NCBI RefSeq assembly: GCF_938045625.1 | Contig: NZ_CALIAV010000100.1 | Coordinates: forward strand, 1 to 64,000 | DNA: 64,000 bases | From: an uncultured Campylobacter sp. | GTDB lineage: Bacteria > Campylobacterota > Campylobacteria > Campylobacterales > Campylobacteraceae | Direction of reading: 5' to 3' | Notes under the pieces: generated by a model | Told to the model about the DNA's origin: nothing | What the model saw: the letters and a program-made list of their open reading frames with translations, nothing else | The model's database searches: none | Translations under genes and position numbers: made by a program | Shown: piece after piece, positions 50,416 through 64,000 of the stretch | Position numbering within the stretch: position 1 is the stretch's first letter | Layout: the number at the start of each line of letters is the position of its first letter

Positions 50416-50841
50416 ATGGCTAAAAAAGTTATAGGCGAAATTAAATTACACATTGCTGCTGCAAAAGCAAATCCAAGTCCTCCGGTAGGTCCGGCTCTTG
50501 GTCAGCAAGGCGTTAATATTATGGAATTTTGTAAAGCATTTAATGAAAGAACAAAAGATATGGCTGGCTTTAGAGTTCCGGTCGTTATCACCGTTTATGC
50601 TGATAGAAGCTTTACATTTATCACAAAACAACCGCCTGCTACGGATTTGATTAAAAAAGTTGCAGGTATAGAAAAAGGTTCGGATAATCCGTTAAAAAAT
50701 AAAGTAGCCAAGCTTACAAAAGCTCAGGTACTTGAAATAGTTGAGAAAAAAATTGCCGACTTAAATACTAAAGATAGAGAGCAAGCAGCTAAAATCATTG
50801 CTGGTTCGGCTCGCTCAATAGGAATTACGGTAGTAGATTAA
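50416..50841 (+). CDS. rplK: 50S ribosomal protein L11
   Basis: 141 residues, the standard length. IKLHIAAAKANPSPPVGPALGQQGVNIMEFCKAFNERT and the C-terminal IIAGSARSIGITVVD are L11 signatures. It forms part of the GTPase-associated centre with L10 and L7/L12. Confidence 0.98.
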   Translation: MAKKVIGEIKLHIAAAKANPSPPVGPALGQQGVNIMEFCKAFNERTKDMAGFRVPVVITVYADRSFTFITKQPPATDLIKKVAGIEKGSDNPLKNKVAKLTKAQVLEIVEKKIADLNTKDREQAAKIIAGSARSIGITVVD

Positions 50842-50961
50842 TCCTTTTACCACATAAGGATTTTATAAAGTTAAATTTATACACACGCGTTAATATTTAT
50901 AGCGCGTGTATCTTAAATTTGACAATGTGGAAGCATAAAATTTATAAATGCGGAGAAATTA
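50842..50961 (+). promoter_or_regulatory. rplK-rplA gap with hairpin
   Basis: 120 bases, long for a gap between these usually adjacent genes. A 7-bp stem ACACGCG/CGCGTGT (50883-50889, 50903-50909) with a 13-base AT loop lies in the middle. It may be a partial terminator, a processing site or an L1-binding autoregulatory structure; I cannot tell which. Confidence 0.4.
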
Positions 50962-51666
50962 ATGTCAAAAAAAACTACGAAAAGATTTGGTAAGCTACTT
51001 GAAAAAGTTGATACCACTAAAACCTACTCTTTAGCAGATGCTATTGATACTGTAAAATTACTAAAAAGCGCCAAATTTGACGAAACAGTCGAAATTGCGC
51101 TAAAACTCAATGTTGATCCAAGACATGCCGATCAAATGGTTAGAGGCTCAGTAGTACTTCCTGCAGGAACTGGCAAAACCGTTCGCGTAGCCGTTATAGC
51201 AAAAGATGCAAAAGCCGATGAAGCAAAAGCCGCCGGTGCCGATATAGTCGGTAGCGACGAGCTTGTTGAGGATATCCAAAAAGGAATTATGAATTTCGAC
51301 GTTCTTATTGCTACTCCAAATTTGATGGGGCTAGTTGGTAAAGTAGGACGAATTTTAGGACCAAAAGGTCTTATGCCAAACCCAAAAACCGGCACGGTTA
51401 CTATGGATGTAGCGCAAGCGGTTAATAACGCAAAAAGCGGTCAAGTTAATTTCCGTGTAGATAAGCAAGGAAATATACACGCTGGCCTTGGCAAAGTTAG
51501 CTTTTCAAAAGAGCAATTAAATGATAATATTTCAACCCTTATTAAGGCAGTAAATAGACAAAAACCCGCGGCAGCAAAAGGTAGATATATTAAGAGTGTT
51601 GCTTTATCATTAACTATGAGCCCTTCTGTTTTACTTGAGACTCAAGAGCTTATGGATCTACGCTAA
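50962..51666 (+). CDS. rplA: 50S ribosomal protein L1
   Basis: 234 residues. KFDETVEIALKLNVDPRHADQMVRGSVVLPAGTGK and GPKGLMPNPKTGTVT are L1 signatures. L1 binds 23S rRNA at the exit-tRNA stalk and usually represses its own mRNA. Confidence 0.98.
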   Translation: MSKKTTKRFGKLLEKVDTTKTYSLADAIDTVKLLKSAKFDETVEIALKLNVDPRHADQMVRGSVVLPAGTGKTVRVAVIAKDAKADEAKAAGADIVGSDELVEDIQKGIMNFDVLIATPNLMGLVGKVGRILGPKGLMPNPKTGTVTMDVAQAVNNAKSGQVNFRVDKQGNIHAGLGKVSFSKEQLNDNISTLIKAVNRQKPAAAKGRYIKSVALSLTMSPSVLLETQELMDLR

Positions 51667-51699
51667 TTTAGCTAATAATTTTTATCTTAGATTGGAGAT

Positions 51700-51741
51700 A
51701 GCAGAGGCTTTTGCTTAATCGTGCTTTTATGCCGCTCTGCT
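51700..51741 (+). promoter_or_regulatory. L10-leader-like hairpin before rplJ
   Basis: AGCAGAG (51700-51706) pairs perfectly with CTCTGCT (51735-51741) across a 28-base insert, in the 106-base gap before rplJ. In many bacteria L10(L12)4 binds such a leader to repress rplJL translation; the location fits, but the internal kink-turn was not checked. Confidence 0.45.
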
Positions 51742-51772
51742 TGAAATCACTAGTCGGAAAGGAGAAAACTAG

Positions 51773-52255
51773 ATGACGAGAAATGAAAAATCTGAAATAA
51801 TCAGTAAACTTGAAGCCGAATTTAAAGAAAATGAAGCGATTATAGTTTGTGATTATCGCGGTCTTAGCACTAAAAAGCTAGAGGCTTTGAGAGATGCGGC
51901 TAGAGTTTTAAACGTAAAAGTTCAAATCGTAAAAAATACTCTTGCAAATATCGCTCTTAATAATGTTGAAAAGTCTGGTATGGTCTTAAAAGATACAAAT
52001 ATCTTTATCTGGGGCGATCAGCTTTCAGCTACTAAAGTTGCGGCTAAATTTGAAGAGACCAACAGCGAACTATTCAAAATAAAAACCGCTCATATTGATG
52101 GCGAAGTTGCAAGCGTTGAGAAGGTCAAGGCACTATCTAAGATGCCTAGCCGTGATGAGTTGCTTGCTATGCTTTTGCAAGTTTGGAATGCGCCTATCCA
52201 AAATTTCACTATTGGACTAAATGCGCTTAAAGAGAAAAAAGAAAAATCAGCATAA
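51773..52255 (+). CDS. rplJ: 50S ribosomal protein L10
   Basis: 160 residues. EAIIVCDYRGLSTKKLEALRDAARVLNVKVQIVKNTL is the L10 signature; the C-terminal helix (WNAPIQNFTIGLNALKEKKE) binds L7/L12 dimers. AAAGGAG precedes the ATG. Confidence 0.97.
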   Translation: MTRNEKSEIISKLEAEFKENEAIIVCDYRGLSTKKLEALRDAARVLNVKVQIVKNTLANIALNNVEKSGMVLKDTNIFIWGDQLSATKVAAKFEETNSELFKIKTAHIDGEVASVEKVKALSKMPSRDELLAMLLQVWNAPIQNFTIGLNALKEKKEKSA

Positions 52256-52271
52256 TATAAAAGGATAAAAA

Positions 52272-52649
52272 ATGGCAATTACTAAAGAGGACGTATTAGA
52301 ATTTATCTCTAATCTTTCAGTATTAGAGCTAAGTGAACTAGTAAAAGAATTTGAAGAGAAATTTGGTGTAAGCGCTGCTCCAGTAATGGTAGCAGGCGGT
52401 GCAGCAGCAGGCGGCGCAGCCGATGCAGCTGAAGAGAAAACAGAATTTAACGTTGTTCTAGTTGACGGCGGCGACAAGAAAATCAACGTTATTAAAGTCG
52501 TTCGCGCTCTTACAGGTCTTGGTCTTAAAGAGGCTAAAGACGCAGTTGAGCAAACTCCTTCTGTTATCAAAGAGGGCGTTAGCAAAGACGAGGCTGAAGC
52601 AGCTAAAAAAGAGCTTGAAGAAGCTGGTGCTAAAGTCGAACTTAAATAA
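52272..52649 (+). CDS. rplL: 50S ribosomal protein L7/L12
   Basis: 125 residues: N-terminal dimer domain, an Ala/Gly hinge (GGAAAGGAADAAEEK) and the C-terminal factor-binding domain KKINVIKVVRALTGLGLKEAKDAVEQTPSVIKEG. It recruits translation GTPases. A GGAGGCG repeat follows at about 52668, before rpoB. Confidence 0.98.
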   Translation: MAITKEDVLEFISNLSVLELSELVKEFEEKFGVSAAPVMVAGGAAAGGAADAAEEKTEFNVVLVDGGDKKINVIKVVRALTGLGLKEAKDAVEQTPSVIKEGVSKDEAEAAKKELEEAGAKVELK

Positions 52650-52758
52650 TTTCACTTATTTTTACAAAGGAGGCGACGCCTCCTTATTTAATTTTTACAA
52701 AGATGCCGCAGACGTGCGGTTATTTACTTTCTTTCAAACTTATACCATGAGGTAGAAT

Positions 52759-55700
52759 ATGCTAAATAGTTTATACTCAGGAAATCGTCTTAGGGTTGAT
52801 TTTTCAAATGTTGCCAAAGAGATCGATGTTCCTAACCTGCTACAATTACAAAAAAAGAGTTTTGACCAGTTTTTAAACGTAGATAAAAATCAAGGCGAAA
52901 GCGGTATAGAAAAAGTTTTCAAATCAATATTTCCTATACACGATCCACAAAACCGCTTAAGCTTGGAATACGTAAGCTCTGAAATCGGAAAGCCAAAATA
53001 TACGATCAGAGAGTGCATGGAGCGCGGGCTTACTTATTCTGTAAATTTAAAAATGAAAATAAGGCTGATCGTTCACGAGAGAGACGAAAAAACAGGCGAG
53101 AAGATCGGCATAAAAGATATAAAAGAGCAAGAAATTTTCGTTCGCGAAATTCCTTTGATGACTGATAGAATTTCATTTATTATTAACGGTGTCGAGCGCG
53201 TCGTGGTTAATCAGCTTCACAGAAGCCCGGGTGTTATATTTAAAGAAGAAGAAAGCCCGACGGTAGTAAATAAACTTATTTATACGGCTCAAATCATTCC
53301 TGATCGTGGTAGCTGGCTATATTTTGAATACGACACAAAAGACGTACTTTATGTGCGTATCAACAAACGCAGAAAAGTGCCTGTAACTATCCTATTTAGG
53401 GCACTTGGATACAAAAAACAAGATATTATCAAGTTATTTTATCCTATACAAACTTTAACAATAAAAGATAACAAATTTTTGACACCATTTAACCCAGATG
53501 ATTATCAGGGCAGGGTCGAATACGATATCAAAGACGAAGAAGGTAACGTTTTACACGAGGCTGGCAAAAGGCTAACCAAGAAAAAAGCAGATAAGATTAT
53601 TGCCGACGGCGTCAAATTTGTCGAATATCCGACTGAAATTTTGGTAAATAGGTTTTTAGCTCACCCGGTTATCGACAAAAGCAGCGGCGAGGTGCTTTAT
53701 GATACTCTTGCACAGCTTGATGAAAATAAATTGGTTAAAATTTTGGCTGATCAAGAGAGTATAGAGATAGCAAACGACTTAGCGGCAGGCGTGGATGACG
53801 CGATCATAAATTCGTTTATCGCTGATAACGAGACGCTAAAACTACTACGCCAAACCGAAAACGTCGATGATGAAAATGATCTCGCGGCGATAAGAATTTA
53901 TAAAGTTATGCGCCCAGGCGAACCAGTCGTTAAAGACGCTGCTCGCGCTTTCGTAAATGATTTGTTCTTTAATCCTGAAAGATATGATTTGACGGGTGTT
54001 GGCCGTATGAAAATGAACCACAAGCTAGCGCTTGAAGTACCTGAATACGTAACGGTTTTGACCAATGAAGACATTATAAAAACGGCAAAATATTTGATAA
54101 AGGTCAAAAACGGACAAGGACATATCGACGATCGCGATCACCTCGGCAACCGTCGTATACGCTCTATCGGCGAGCTTTTGGCAAACGAGCTTCACCTGGG
54201 CTTTGTAAAAATGCAAAAGGCTATCAGGGATAAATTTACGACGCTGGGTAATGCCGAAGAGATTATGCCTTACGATTTGGTTAATCCAAAAATGATAACC
54301 ACGACGATAATGGAGTTTTTCACTGGCGGTCAGTTGAGCCAGTTTATGGATCAAACCAACCCGCTTAGCGAAGTTACGCATAAGCGCAGACTTTCAGCGC
54401 TGGGCGAAGGTGGTCTTGTTAAAGATAGAGCTGGCTTTGAAGTGCGCGACGTTCACCCGACTCACTACGGCAGAATTTGTCCAGTAGAGACTCCGGAAGG
54501 TCAAAACATAGGCCTTATCAACACGCTTTCTACTTATGCAAAGGTAAATAACCTCGGCTTCGTAGAAGCTCCGTATAAAAAAGTTGTAGACGGCAAAGTA
54601 ACCGACGAGATCGTATATCTAACGGCGACTCAAGAGGAAAATCTGGTTATCGCTCCGGCCTCTACCGCGCTTGATGAAAGCGGATATATAGTAGAGGATT
54701 TGATCGAGGCTAGACAAGACGGCGAGATGATATTAGCCAAACGTGATGACGTTAAGCTAATCGACCTTTGCTCCGGCATGATAGCCGGCGTTGCGGCATC
54801 GCTTATTCCGTTTTTGGAGCACGACGACGCAAACCGTGCCCTCATGGGATCAAACATGCAGCGCCAAGCAGTACCGCTACTTCGTTCGTCTGCTCCTATC
54901 GTAGGAACTGGCATGGAGAGTACTGTAGCGCGCGACGCATGGGAGGCGATCAAGGCTAGACGCGCTGGAGTAGTCGAAAAGGTGGATAATAAAAACATCT
55001 TTATCCTTGGCGAAGACGAGGCAGGCCCATATATCGATCACTACTCTATGGAGAAAAATTTAAGAACCAACCAAAATACGACTTTCTCTCAGCATCCTAT
55101 CGTTAAAAAAGGCGAAAGCGTAGCGGCTGGGCAGATTGTCGCCGACGGTCCGTCTATGGAGCGCGGCGAACTAGCTATCGGTAAAAATGCGTTGATAGCT
55201 TTCATGCCATGGAACGGCTATAACTACGAGGACGCGATCGTAATTAGCGAAAAAATGATCCGGGAGGATGCATTTACGAGCGTGCATATTTACGAAAAAG
55301 AGATCGAAGCGCGCGAGCTAAAAGACGGCGTTGAGGAGATCACTAAAGATATCCCGAATATCAAAGAGGAAGACCTACTTCATCTTGATGATAGCGGTAT
55401 AATAAAAATCGGCACGCAAGTAAAACCCGGCATGATCCTAGTTGGCAAGGTTTCTCCAAAAGGCGAGGTTAAGCCTACGCCTGAGGAGCGCTTGCTTCGC
55501 GCGATTTTTGGAGAAAAAGCCGGCCACGTGGTAAATAAATCCCTTTACGCGACAGCTTCTATGGAAGGCGTCGTCGTAGACGTTAAAATTTTTACCAAAA
55601 AAGGCCACGAAAAAGATAGCCGCTCAAATAAAGTTTATGAAGAAGAAAAAGCGGCTTTTGAAAAAGAACACCACGATAGACTCTTGATGCTAGACCGCGA

Positions 55701-56887
55701 AGAGATGCTAAAAGTGGGCGCTCTGCTTTGCAAAACGCCTTTGAGTTCTGCTCAAACTATCGGAAAAAAAACCTATAAAAAAGGCGAGAAAATCGATAAA
55801 GAAGAGTTTGAAAACATCAACCGCTTTACTCTAAGCGCGATCGTTAAAGGCTTTTCAAAAGACGTTCAAAAATCATACGACGACATAAAAAATCATTTCC
55901 AAAACGAGAAGAAAAAGCTCAAAGAAGAGCATGACGCGAAGATGGAAATTTTAGAAAAAGACGACATCTTGCCAAGCGGCGTAGTTAAACTTGTCAAAGT
56001 CTATATCGCGACCAAGCGCAAGCTAAAGGTGGGCGATAAGATGGCGGGTCGCCACGGAAATAAAGGTATTGTTTCAAACATCGTTCCTGAGGTTGATATG
56101 CCGTATCTGCCGAGCGGTCAGCCGGTCGATATCGTGTTAAACCCGCTTGGCGTTCCTAGCCGTATGAATATCGGCCAAATTTTAGAAAGCCACTTGGGTC
56201 TTGTCGGCTACCGCTTAGGCGAGCAGATAAATCAAATTTTCCAAGAGAAAAAAGGCGAGTGGATAAAAGAGCTACGAGCCAAGATGATCGAGATAGCTTC
56301 GGCCTCTAAATTTATGGATGCCAAAAAGACTCTAGGCAAAATGAGTGACGAGCAGCTTTTAGATTACGCTAGAGACTGGGCTAACGGCGTCAAATTTGCC
56401 ACGCCTATATTTGAGGGCGTTAGAGTCGATGAGCTGATGAAACTATTTGAACTAGCTAAGATCGATATGGACGGCAAGACCGAGCTTTACGACGGACGCA
56501 CGGGTTCAAAGATCAAAGAACGCGTAAACGTCGGATGTATGTATATGCTCAAGCTTCACCACCTAGTCGACGAAAAAGTTCACGCTAGAAGCACGGGTCC
56601 ATATAGCCTAGTTACTCAGCAGCCAGTCGGCGGTAAGGCGCTATTTGGCGGACAAAGATTCGGAGAGATGGAGGTTTGGGCGCTTGAGGCGTACGGTGCA
56701 GCTCATACGCTTCGCGAGATGCTAACAGTTAAATCAGACGACGTTGAAGGACGTTTGTCTGCGTATAAAGCCCTAACTAGAGGCGAAAATGTGCCTGAAA
56801 CTGGCATTCCTGAGACATTTTTCGTTCTAACAAACGAGCTAAAATCATTGGCGCTTGATGTCGAGATATACGATGAGGATGAAAATA

Positions 56888-56895
<8 letters not shown>
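52759..56895 (+). CDS. rpoB: RNA polymerase beta subunit
   Basis: 1378 residues, full length. Landmarks: RSPGVIF, the rifampicin pocket GGQLSQFMDQTNPLSEVTHKRRLSALG (sensitive-type residues by eye), VRDVHPTHYGRICPVETPEGQNIGL, KVGDKMAGRHGNKG and the C-terminal PVGGKALFGGQRFGEMEVWALEAYGAA. It overlaps the rpoC start by 8 bases. In Helicobacter the two are fused; here they are separate. Confidence 0.98.
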
Positions 56896-61396
<4,501 letters not shown>

Positions 61397-61409
61397 AATT
61401 TAACCCCAC

Positions 61410-61435
61410 AAGCCTCGCCAAAATCGGCGGGGCTT
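61410..61435 (+). terminator. Terminator-like hairpin after rpoC
   Basis: AAGCCTCGCC (61410-61419) pairs with GGCGGGGCTT (61426-61435) with one G-U pair and a 6-base loop. It begins 14 bases past the rpoC stop. The tail is AAATTTACC on this strand, so T-run support is weak. Confidence 0.55.
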
Positions 61436-61502
61436 AAATTTACCTCGCCTTAAAACTAATCAGATAAAATCCATCCTTTAAATTTGAAAATTTGGAGTAA
61501 AA

Positions 61503-61891
61503 ATGAAAAATTTCGATTTAGGAATTTTATTTGCGAGACTAGGGCTTGGTGTCTGTCTTTTTATGCATGGCTTTGCGAAAATTTCACATGGCATAGGCGG
61601 CGTAAAAAGTATTTTAACAAAAAGCCGGCTTGCCTGAGATTGTGGCTTACGGCTCCTATATAGGCGAGGTTGTTGCGCCGATAATGATAATTTTAGGGAT
61701 ATTTTCAAGGATTGGAGCAGCTCGTTATCGGTACGAGCCTAACGATAATGTACGCCTATCACGGACTCGGAAATTGACTGGAGCTTGCAAACGTCGGCGG
61801 CTTTAAGGCTGAAATTTTATATCTTTACATCGCCTTGTCGCTCTGCATCATCTTTAACGGAAGCGGAAAATACGCGATTAGAAAAGATTAG
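61503..61891 (+). pseudogene. Decayed DoxX-family membrane protein gene
   Basis: The start is intact (ATG after GGAGTAAAA; MKNFDLGILFARLGLGVCLFMHGFAK) but a TGA ends it after 44 codons. Removing one A from the A5 run at about 61618-61622 restores KAGLPEIVAYGSYIGEVVAPIMIILGIFSRIGA. A second shift near 61717 is needed to reach IGTSLTIMYAYHG, then an in-frame TGA (61765-61767) is followed by LELANVGGFKAEILYLYIALSLCIIFNGSGKYAIRKD and a final TAG. Two shifts and one nonsense codon mean a pseudogene. DoxX proteins are four-helix membrane proteins linked to redox stress. Confidence 0.85.
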
Positions 61892-61990
61892 TGCGATAAA
61901 ATTCAGCATTAAAGATGAAATTTACCTTATATTAAGCCAAATTTAAATAAAATCAAGTCTTTTTAATAAATTTAGTCGAAAGGAATTACT

Positions 61991-62398
61991 GTGCCAACCA
62001 TTAATCAATTGGTCAGAAAAGAGCGCAAGAAAGTGACTTTTAAGTCAAAATCTCCAGCGCTAAAAGAGTGTCCTCAAAGAAGAGGAGTTTGCACTAGGGT
62101 CTATACTACGACTCCTAAAAAACCAAACTCGGCTTTGAGAAAAGTTGCCAAAGTTAGGCTTACAAGCGGATTTGAAGTGATCAGCTATATCGGCGGCGAA
62201 GGCCACAACCTACAAGAGCACAGCATCGTGCTAGTGCGCGGCGGCCGTGTTAAAGACTTACCGGGTGTTAAATACCACATCGTACGCGGCGCTCTTGATA
62301 CAGCTGGCGTTGCGAAGAGAACAGTTTCTCGCTCAAAATACGGCGCTAAACGTCCAAAACCTGGTCAAGCAGCAGCCGCAGCAGGTAAAAAGAAATAA
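61991..62398 (+). CDS. rpsL: 30S ribosomal protein S12
   Basis: 135 residues from a GTG at 61991. TPKKPNSALRKVAKVRLTSGFEV and GGRVKDLPGVKYHIVRGALD are S12 signatures; the streptomycin-relevant TPKKPNS lysine is present. The tail AAAAGKKK makes it slightly longer than the E. coli protein. GAAAGGAA precedes the start. Confidence 0.98.
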   Translation: MPTINQLVRKERKKVTFKSKSPALKECPQRRGVCTRVYTTTPKKPNSALRKVAKVRLTSGFEVISYIGGEGHNLQEHSIVLVRGGRVKDLPGVKYHIVRGALDTAGVAKRTVSRSKYGAKRPKPGQAAAAAGKKK

Positions 62399-62473
62399 AA
62401 ATTTAGGTTCGCAGACCATGCCATTAGCGGCATAGGTTTGAGTAAAATTTATAAAATTTGAAGGAATAATCAA

Positions 62474-62944
62474 ATGAGAAGAAGAAAAGCTCCCGTCAGG
62501 GAAGTAATGCCGGATCCAATTTACGGCAATAAGGTAATCACTAAATTTATTAACTCTCTTATGTACGACGGCAAAAAAAGCGTCGCTACCGAGATCATGT
62601 ACGGCGCTATCAAAGCTATCGAGAAAAAAAGCGGCGACGTAAAAGGTATAGACGTGTTTAACGATGCTATCGAAAACATTAAGCCTCTTATGGAGGTTAA
62701 ATCTCGTCGCGTCGGCGGTGCTACCTACCAAGTACCGGTAGAAGTTCGTCCGGCTCGCCAGCAAGCTCTTGCTATCCGCTGGATCATCGGTTTTGCTAGA
62801 AAAAGAAGCGAAAGAACGATGATAGACAAGCTAGCTAACGAGCTACTTGATGCAGCAAATTCAAAAGGCGCGTCTTTCAAGAAGAAGGAAGACACCTATA
62901 AAATGGCAGAGGCTAACAAAGCGTTTGCTCACTACCGCTGGTAA
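62474..62944 (+). CDS. rpsG: 30S ribosomal protein S7
   Basis: 156 residues. MRRRKAPVREVMPDPIYGNKVITKFINSLM, EVKSRRVGGATYQVPVEVRP and MAEANKAFAHYRW are S7 signatures. It organises the 3' domain of 16S rRNA. It lies between rpsL and fusA, the str operon order. Confidence 0.98.
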   Translation: MRRRKAPVREVMPDPIYGNKVITKFINSLMYDGKKSVATEIMYGAIKAIEKKSGDVKGIDVFNDAIENIKPLMEVKSRRVGGATYQVPVEVRPARQQALAIRWIIGFARKRSERTMIDKLANELLDAANSKGASFKKKEDTYKMAEANKAFAHYRW

Positions 62945-62956
62945 GAGGAGGCTAGT

Positions 62957-64000
62957 ATGGCAGATAGAAAAACCCCTTTACATATGGTTAGAAACATCGG
63001 TATCGCTGCTCACATCGATGCTGGTAAAACTACGACCAGCGAAAGAATTTTGTTCTTTACTGGTATGAGCCACAAGATCGGCGAGGTTCACGATGGCGCT
63101 GCTACAATGGACTGGATGGAACAAGAAAAAGAGCGCGGCATCACTATTACGTCTGCGGCGACCACTTGCTTTTGGAAAGATCACCAGATAAATTTGATCG
63201 ACACTCCGGGCCACGTCGACTTTACTATCGAAGTCGAGCGTTCTATGCGCGTTCTTGACGGCGCTGTTTCAGTATTCTGCTCAGTCGGCGGCGTACAGCC
63301 TCAGTCTGAGACCGTTTGGAGACAAGCAAATAAATATCATGTCCCAAGAATCGTTTTTGTAAATAAAATGGACAGAATCGGCGCAAATTTCTTTAACGTC
63401 GAGTCTCAAATCAGAAACCGCCTAAAAGCAAATCCGGTGCCTATTCAAATTCCTATCGGTGCAGAGGATAACTTTAGAGGCGTGGTCGATCTTGTTAAGA
63501 TGAAAGCTTACGTTTGGGAAGACGACAAGAAACCGACCGATTATAAAGAGATAGAAATCCCTGCAGAGGTAAAAGATAAAGCCGAGGAGTATCGCGCGAA
63601 ACTAATCGAAGCGGTTTCTGAAACCGACGATAGCTTGATGGAGAAATTTTTCTCTGGCGAGGAGCTAAGCGAAGAGGAGATCAAAAAAGGGATCAAAGCA
63701 GGCTGCTTAAGAATGACGATAACTCCGATGCTTTGCGGAACGGCATTTAAAAATAAAGGCATCCAGCCGCTACTTGATGCGGTAGTAGCGTATTTGCCTG
63801 CACCGGATGAGATCGAGGCGATTAAGGGCGTTTATGAAGACGGTAGCGAAGTAACGGTAGAAAGCACCGATAACGGCGAATTTGCAGCTCTTGCGTTTAA
63901 GATTATGACCGACCCGTTTGTTGGACAGCTTACATTCATCCGCGTTTATCGCGGTAGCCTTGAGAGCGGTAGCTATGCTTACAACACCGTTCAAGACAAT
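62957..64000 (+). CDS. fusA: Elongation factor G, N-terminal part (runs off the window)
   Basis: The ATG at 62957 follows AGAGGAGG by seven bases and the frame stays open to the last base, giving 348 of about 690 residues. GTP sites: AAHIDAGKTTTSERIL (near 17-32), EKERGITITSAATT, DTPGHVDFTIEVERSMRVLDG, NKMDRIGANF. EF-G moves tRNA and mRNA through the ribosome. The 3' end lies outside. Confidence 0.97.
   Translation, partial: MADRKTPLHMVRNIGIAAHIDAGKTTTSERILFFTGMSHKIGEVHDGAATMDWMEQEKERGITITSAATTCFWKDHQINLIDTPGHVDFTIEVERSMRVLDGAVSVFCSVGGVQPQSETVWRQANKYHVPRIVFVNKMDRIGANFFNVESQIRNRLKANPVPIQIPIGAEDNFRGVVDLVKMKAYVWEDDKKPTDYKEIEIPAEVKDKAEEYRAKLIEAVSETDDSLMEKFFSGEELSEEEIKKGIKAGCLRMTITPMLCGTAFKNKGIQPLLDAVVAYLPAPDEIEAIKGVYEDGSEVTVESTDNGEFAALAFKIMTDPFVGQLTFIRVYRGSLESGSYAYNTVQDN

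Larger units (their letters stand above)
61397..61990. other. 594-base gap between rpoC and rpsL
   Basis: It contains the rpoC terminator (61410-61435), a decayed DoxX-family gene (61503-61891) and about 100 bases of AT-rich leader for rpsL. Confidence 0.8.

Noticed and set aside
52668..52755. A gene overlapping the rplL end and the rpoB leader
   Set aside because: The frame is an out-of-frame shadow of rplL with lysine and leucine runs and no start signal of its own.
61765..61767. A third selenocysteine codon in the DoxX frame
   Set aside because: The TGA has no GGU-loop hairpin after it and the gene also has two frameshifts, so it is simple decay.

Overview
The window reads as a chromosomal segment of a Campylobacter species, most likely of the oral, formate-using group (C. 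showae / C. rectus / C. curvus type). Reasons: the gene order argF-(UPF0763)-hemN-(Fe-S protein) next to hemB, ribA and rsmG, which I know from C. jejuni; the tuf-rpmG-tRNA-Trp-secE-nusG-rplKAJL-rpoB-rpoC-rpsL-rpsG-fusA order of Campylobacterota; a Wolinella-type (clade II) nitrous-oxide reductase cluster; and moderate GC with very many AAATTT hexamers between genes. The species call is inference.

Layout. (1) About 0.36-13.9 kb is a molybdenum/tungsten and formate block: fdhD, a ModE-like regulator, a small unknown gene, a cysteine-desulfurase-like enzyme, divergent tungstate uptake genes (tupA against tupB-tupC), a periplasmic selenocysteine formate dehydrogenase operon (TorD-like chaperone, small Tat protein, fdhA, fdhB) and, on the other strand, a second cytoplasmic FdhF-like selenoenzyme. 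Both dehydrogenases are read through an in-frame TGA followed by a SECIS-like hairpin at the same distance. A shared palindrome, ATATGC-N7-GCATAT, lies upstream of fdhD, both fdh units and (imperfectly) between tupA and tupB. I propose it is the operator of the ModE-like regulator. (2) About 13.9-22 kb holds lemA, a TPM-domain protein, an unknown gene, an amidohydrolase with a repeat-derived N-terminus, and a MerR regulator coupled to a giant LplT-PlsC-Aas fusion. (3) About 22-23.3 kb is an AT-rich patch with an orphan membrane protein and a broken small gene.

(4) About 23.3-34.9 kb, all on the minus strand, is the nos cluster (a NapL-like gene, nosZ, B, D, G, C1, C2, H, F, Y) with a copper-delivery set upstream (PCuAC, an unknown anchored protein, Sco). 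No nosL or nosR is seen. A perfect FNR-type box sits about -41.5 from a predicted start ahead of the cluster, and a strong terminator lies between nosZ and its maturation genes. (5) About 35-47.5 kb is housekeeping: pgp2-like peptidoglycan carboxypeptidase, alr, an epimerase, htpX, rsmG, ribA, hemB, argF, hemN and a CCG-domain Fe-S protein. (6) About 47.6-64 kb is the translation and transcription core: five tRNAs, tuf, rpmG, secE, nusG, rplKAJL, rpoBC, a decayed DoxX gene, rpsL, rpsG and the start of fusA, which runs off the window.

Together the first and fourth regions describe a low-oxygen respiratory chain: formate is oxidised by a W- or Mo-dependent selenoenzyme and N2O serves as an electron acceptor. 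Metal supply (Tup), cofactor sulfuration (FdhD and a desulfurase-like enzyme) and copper supply (Sco, PCuAC) are encoded beside the enzymes that need them.
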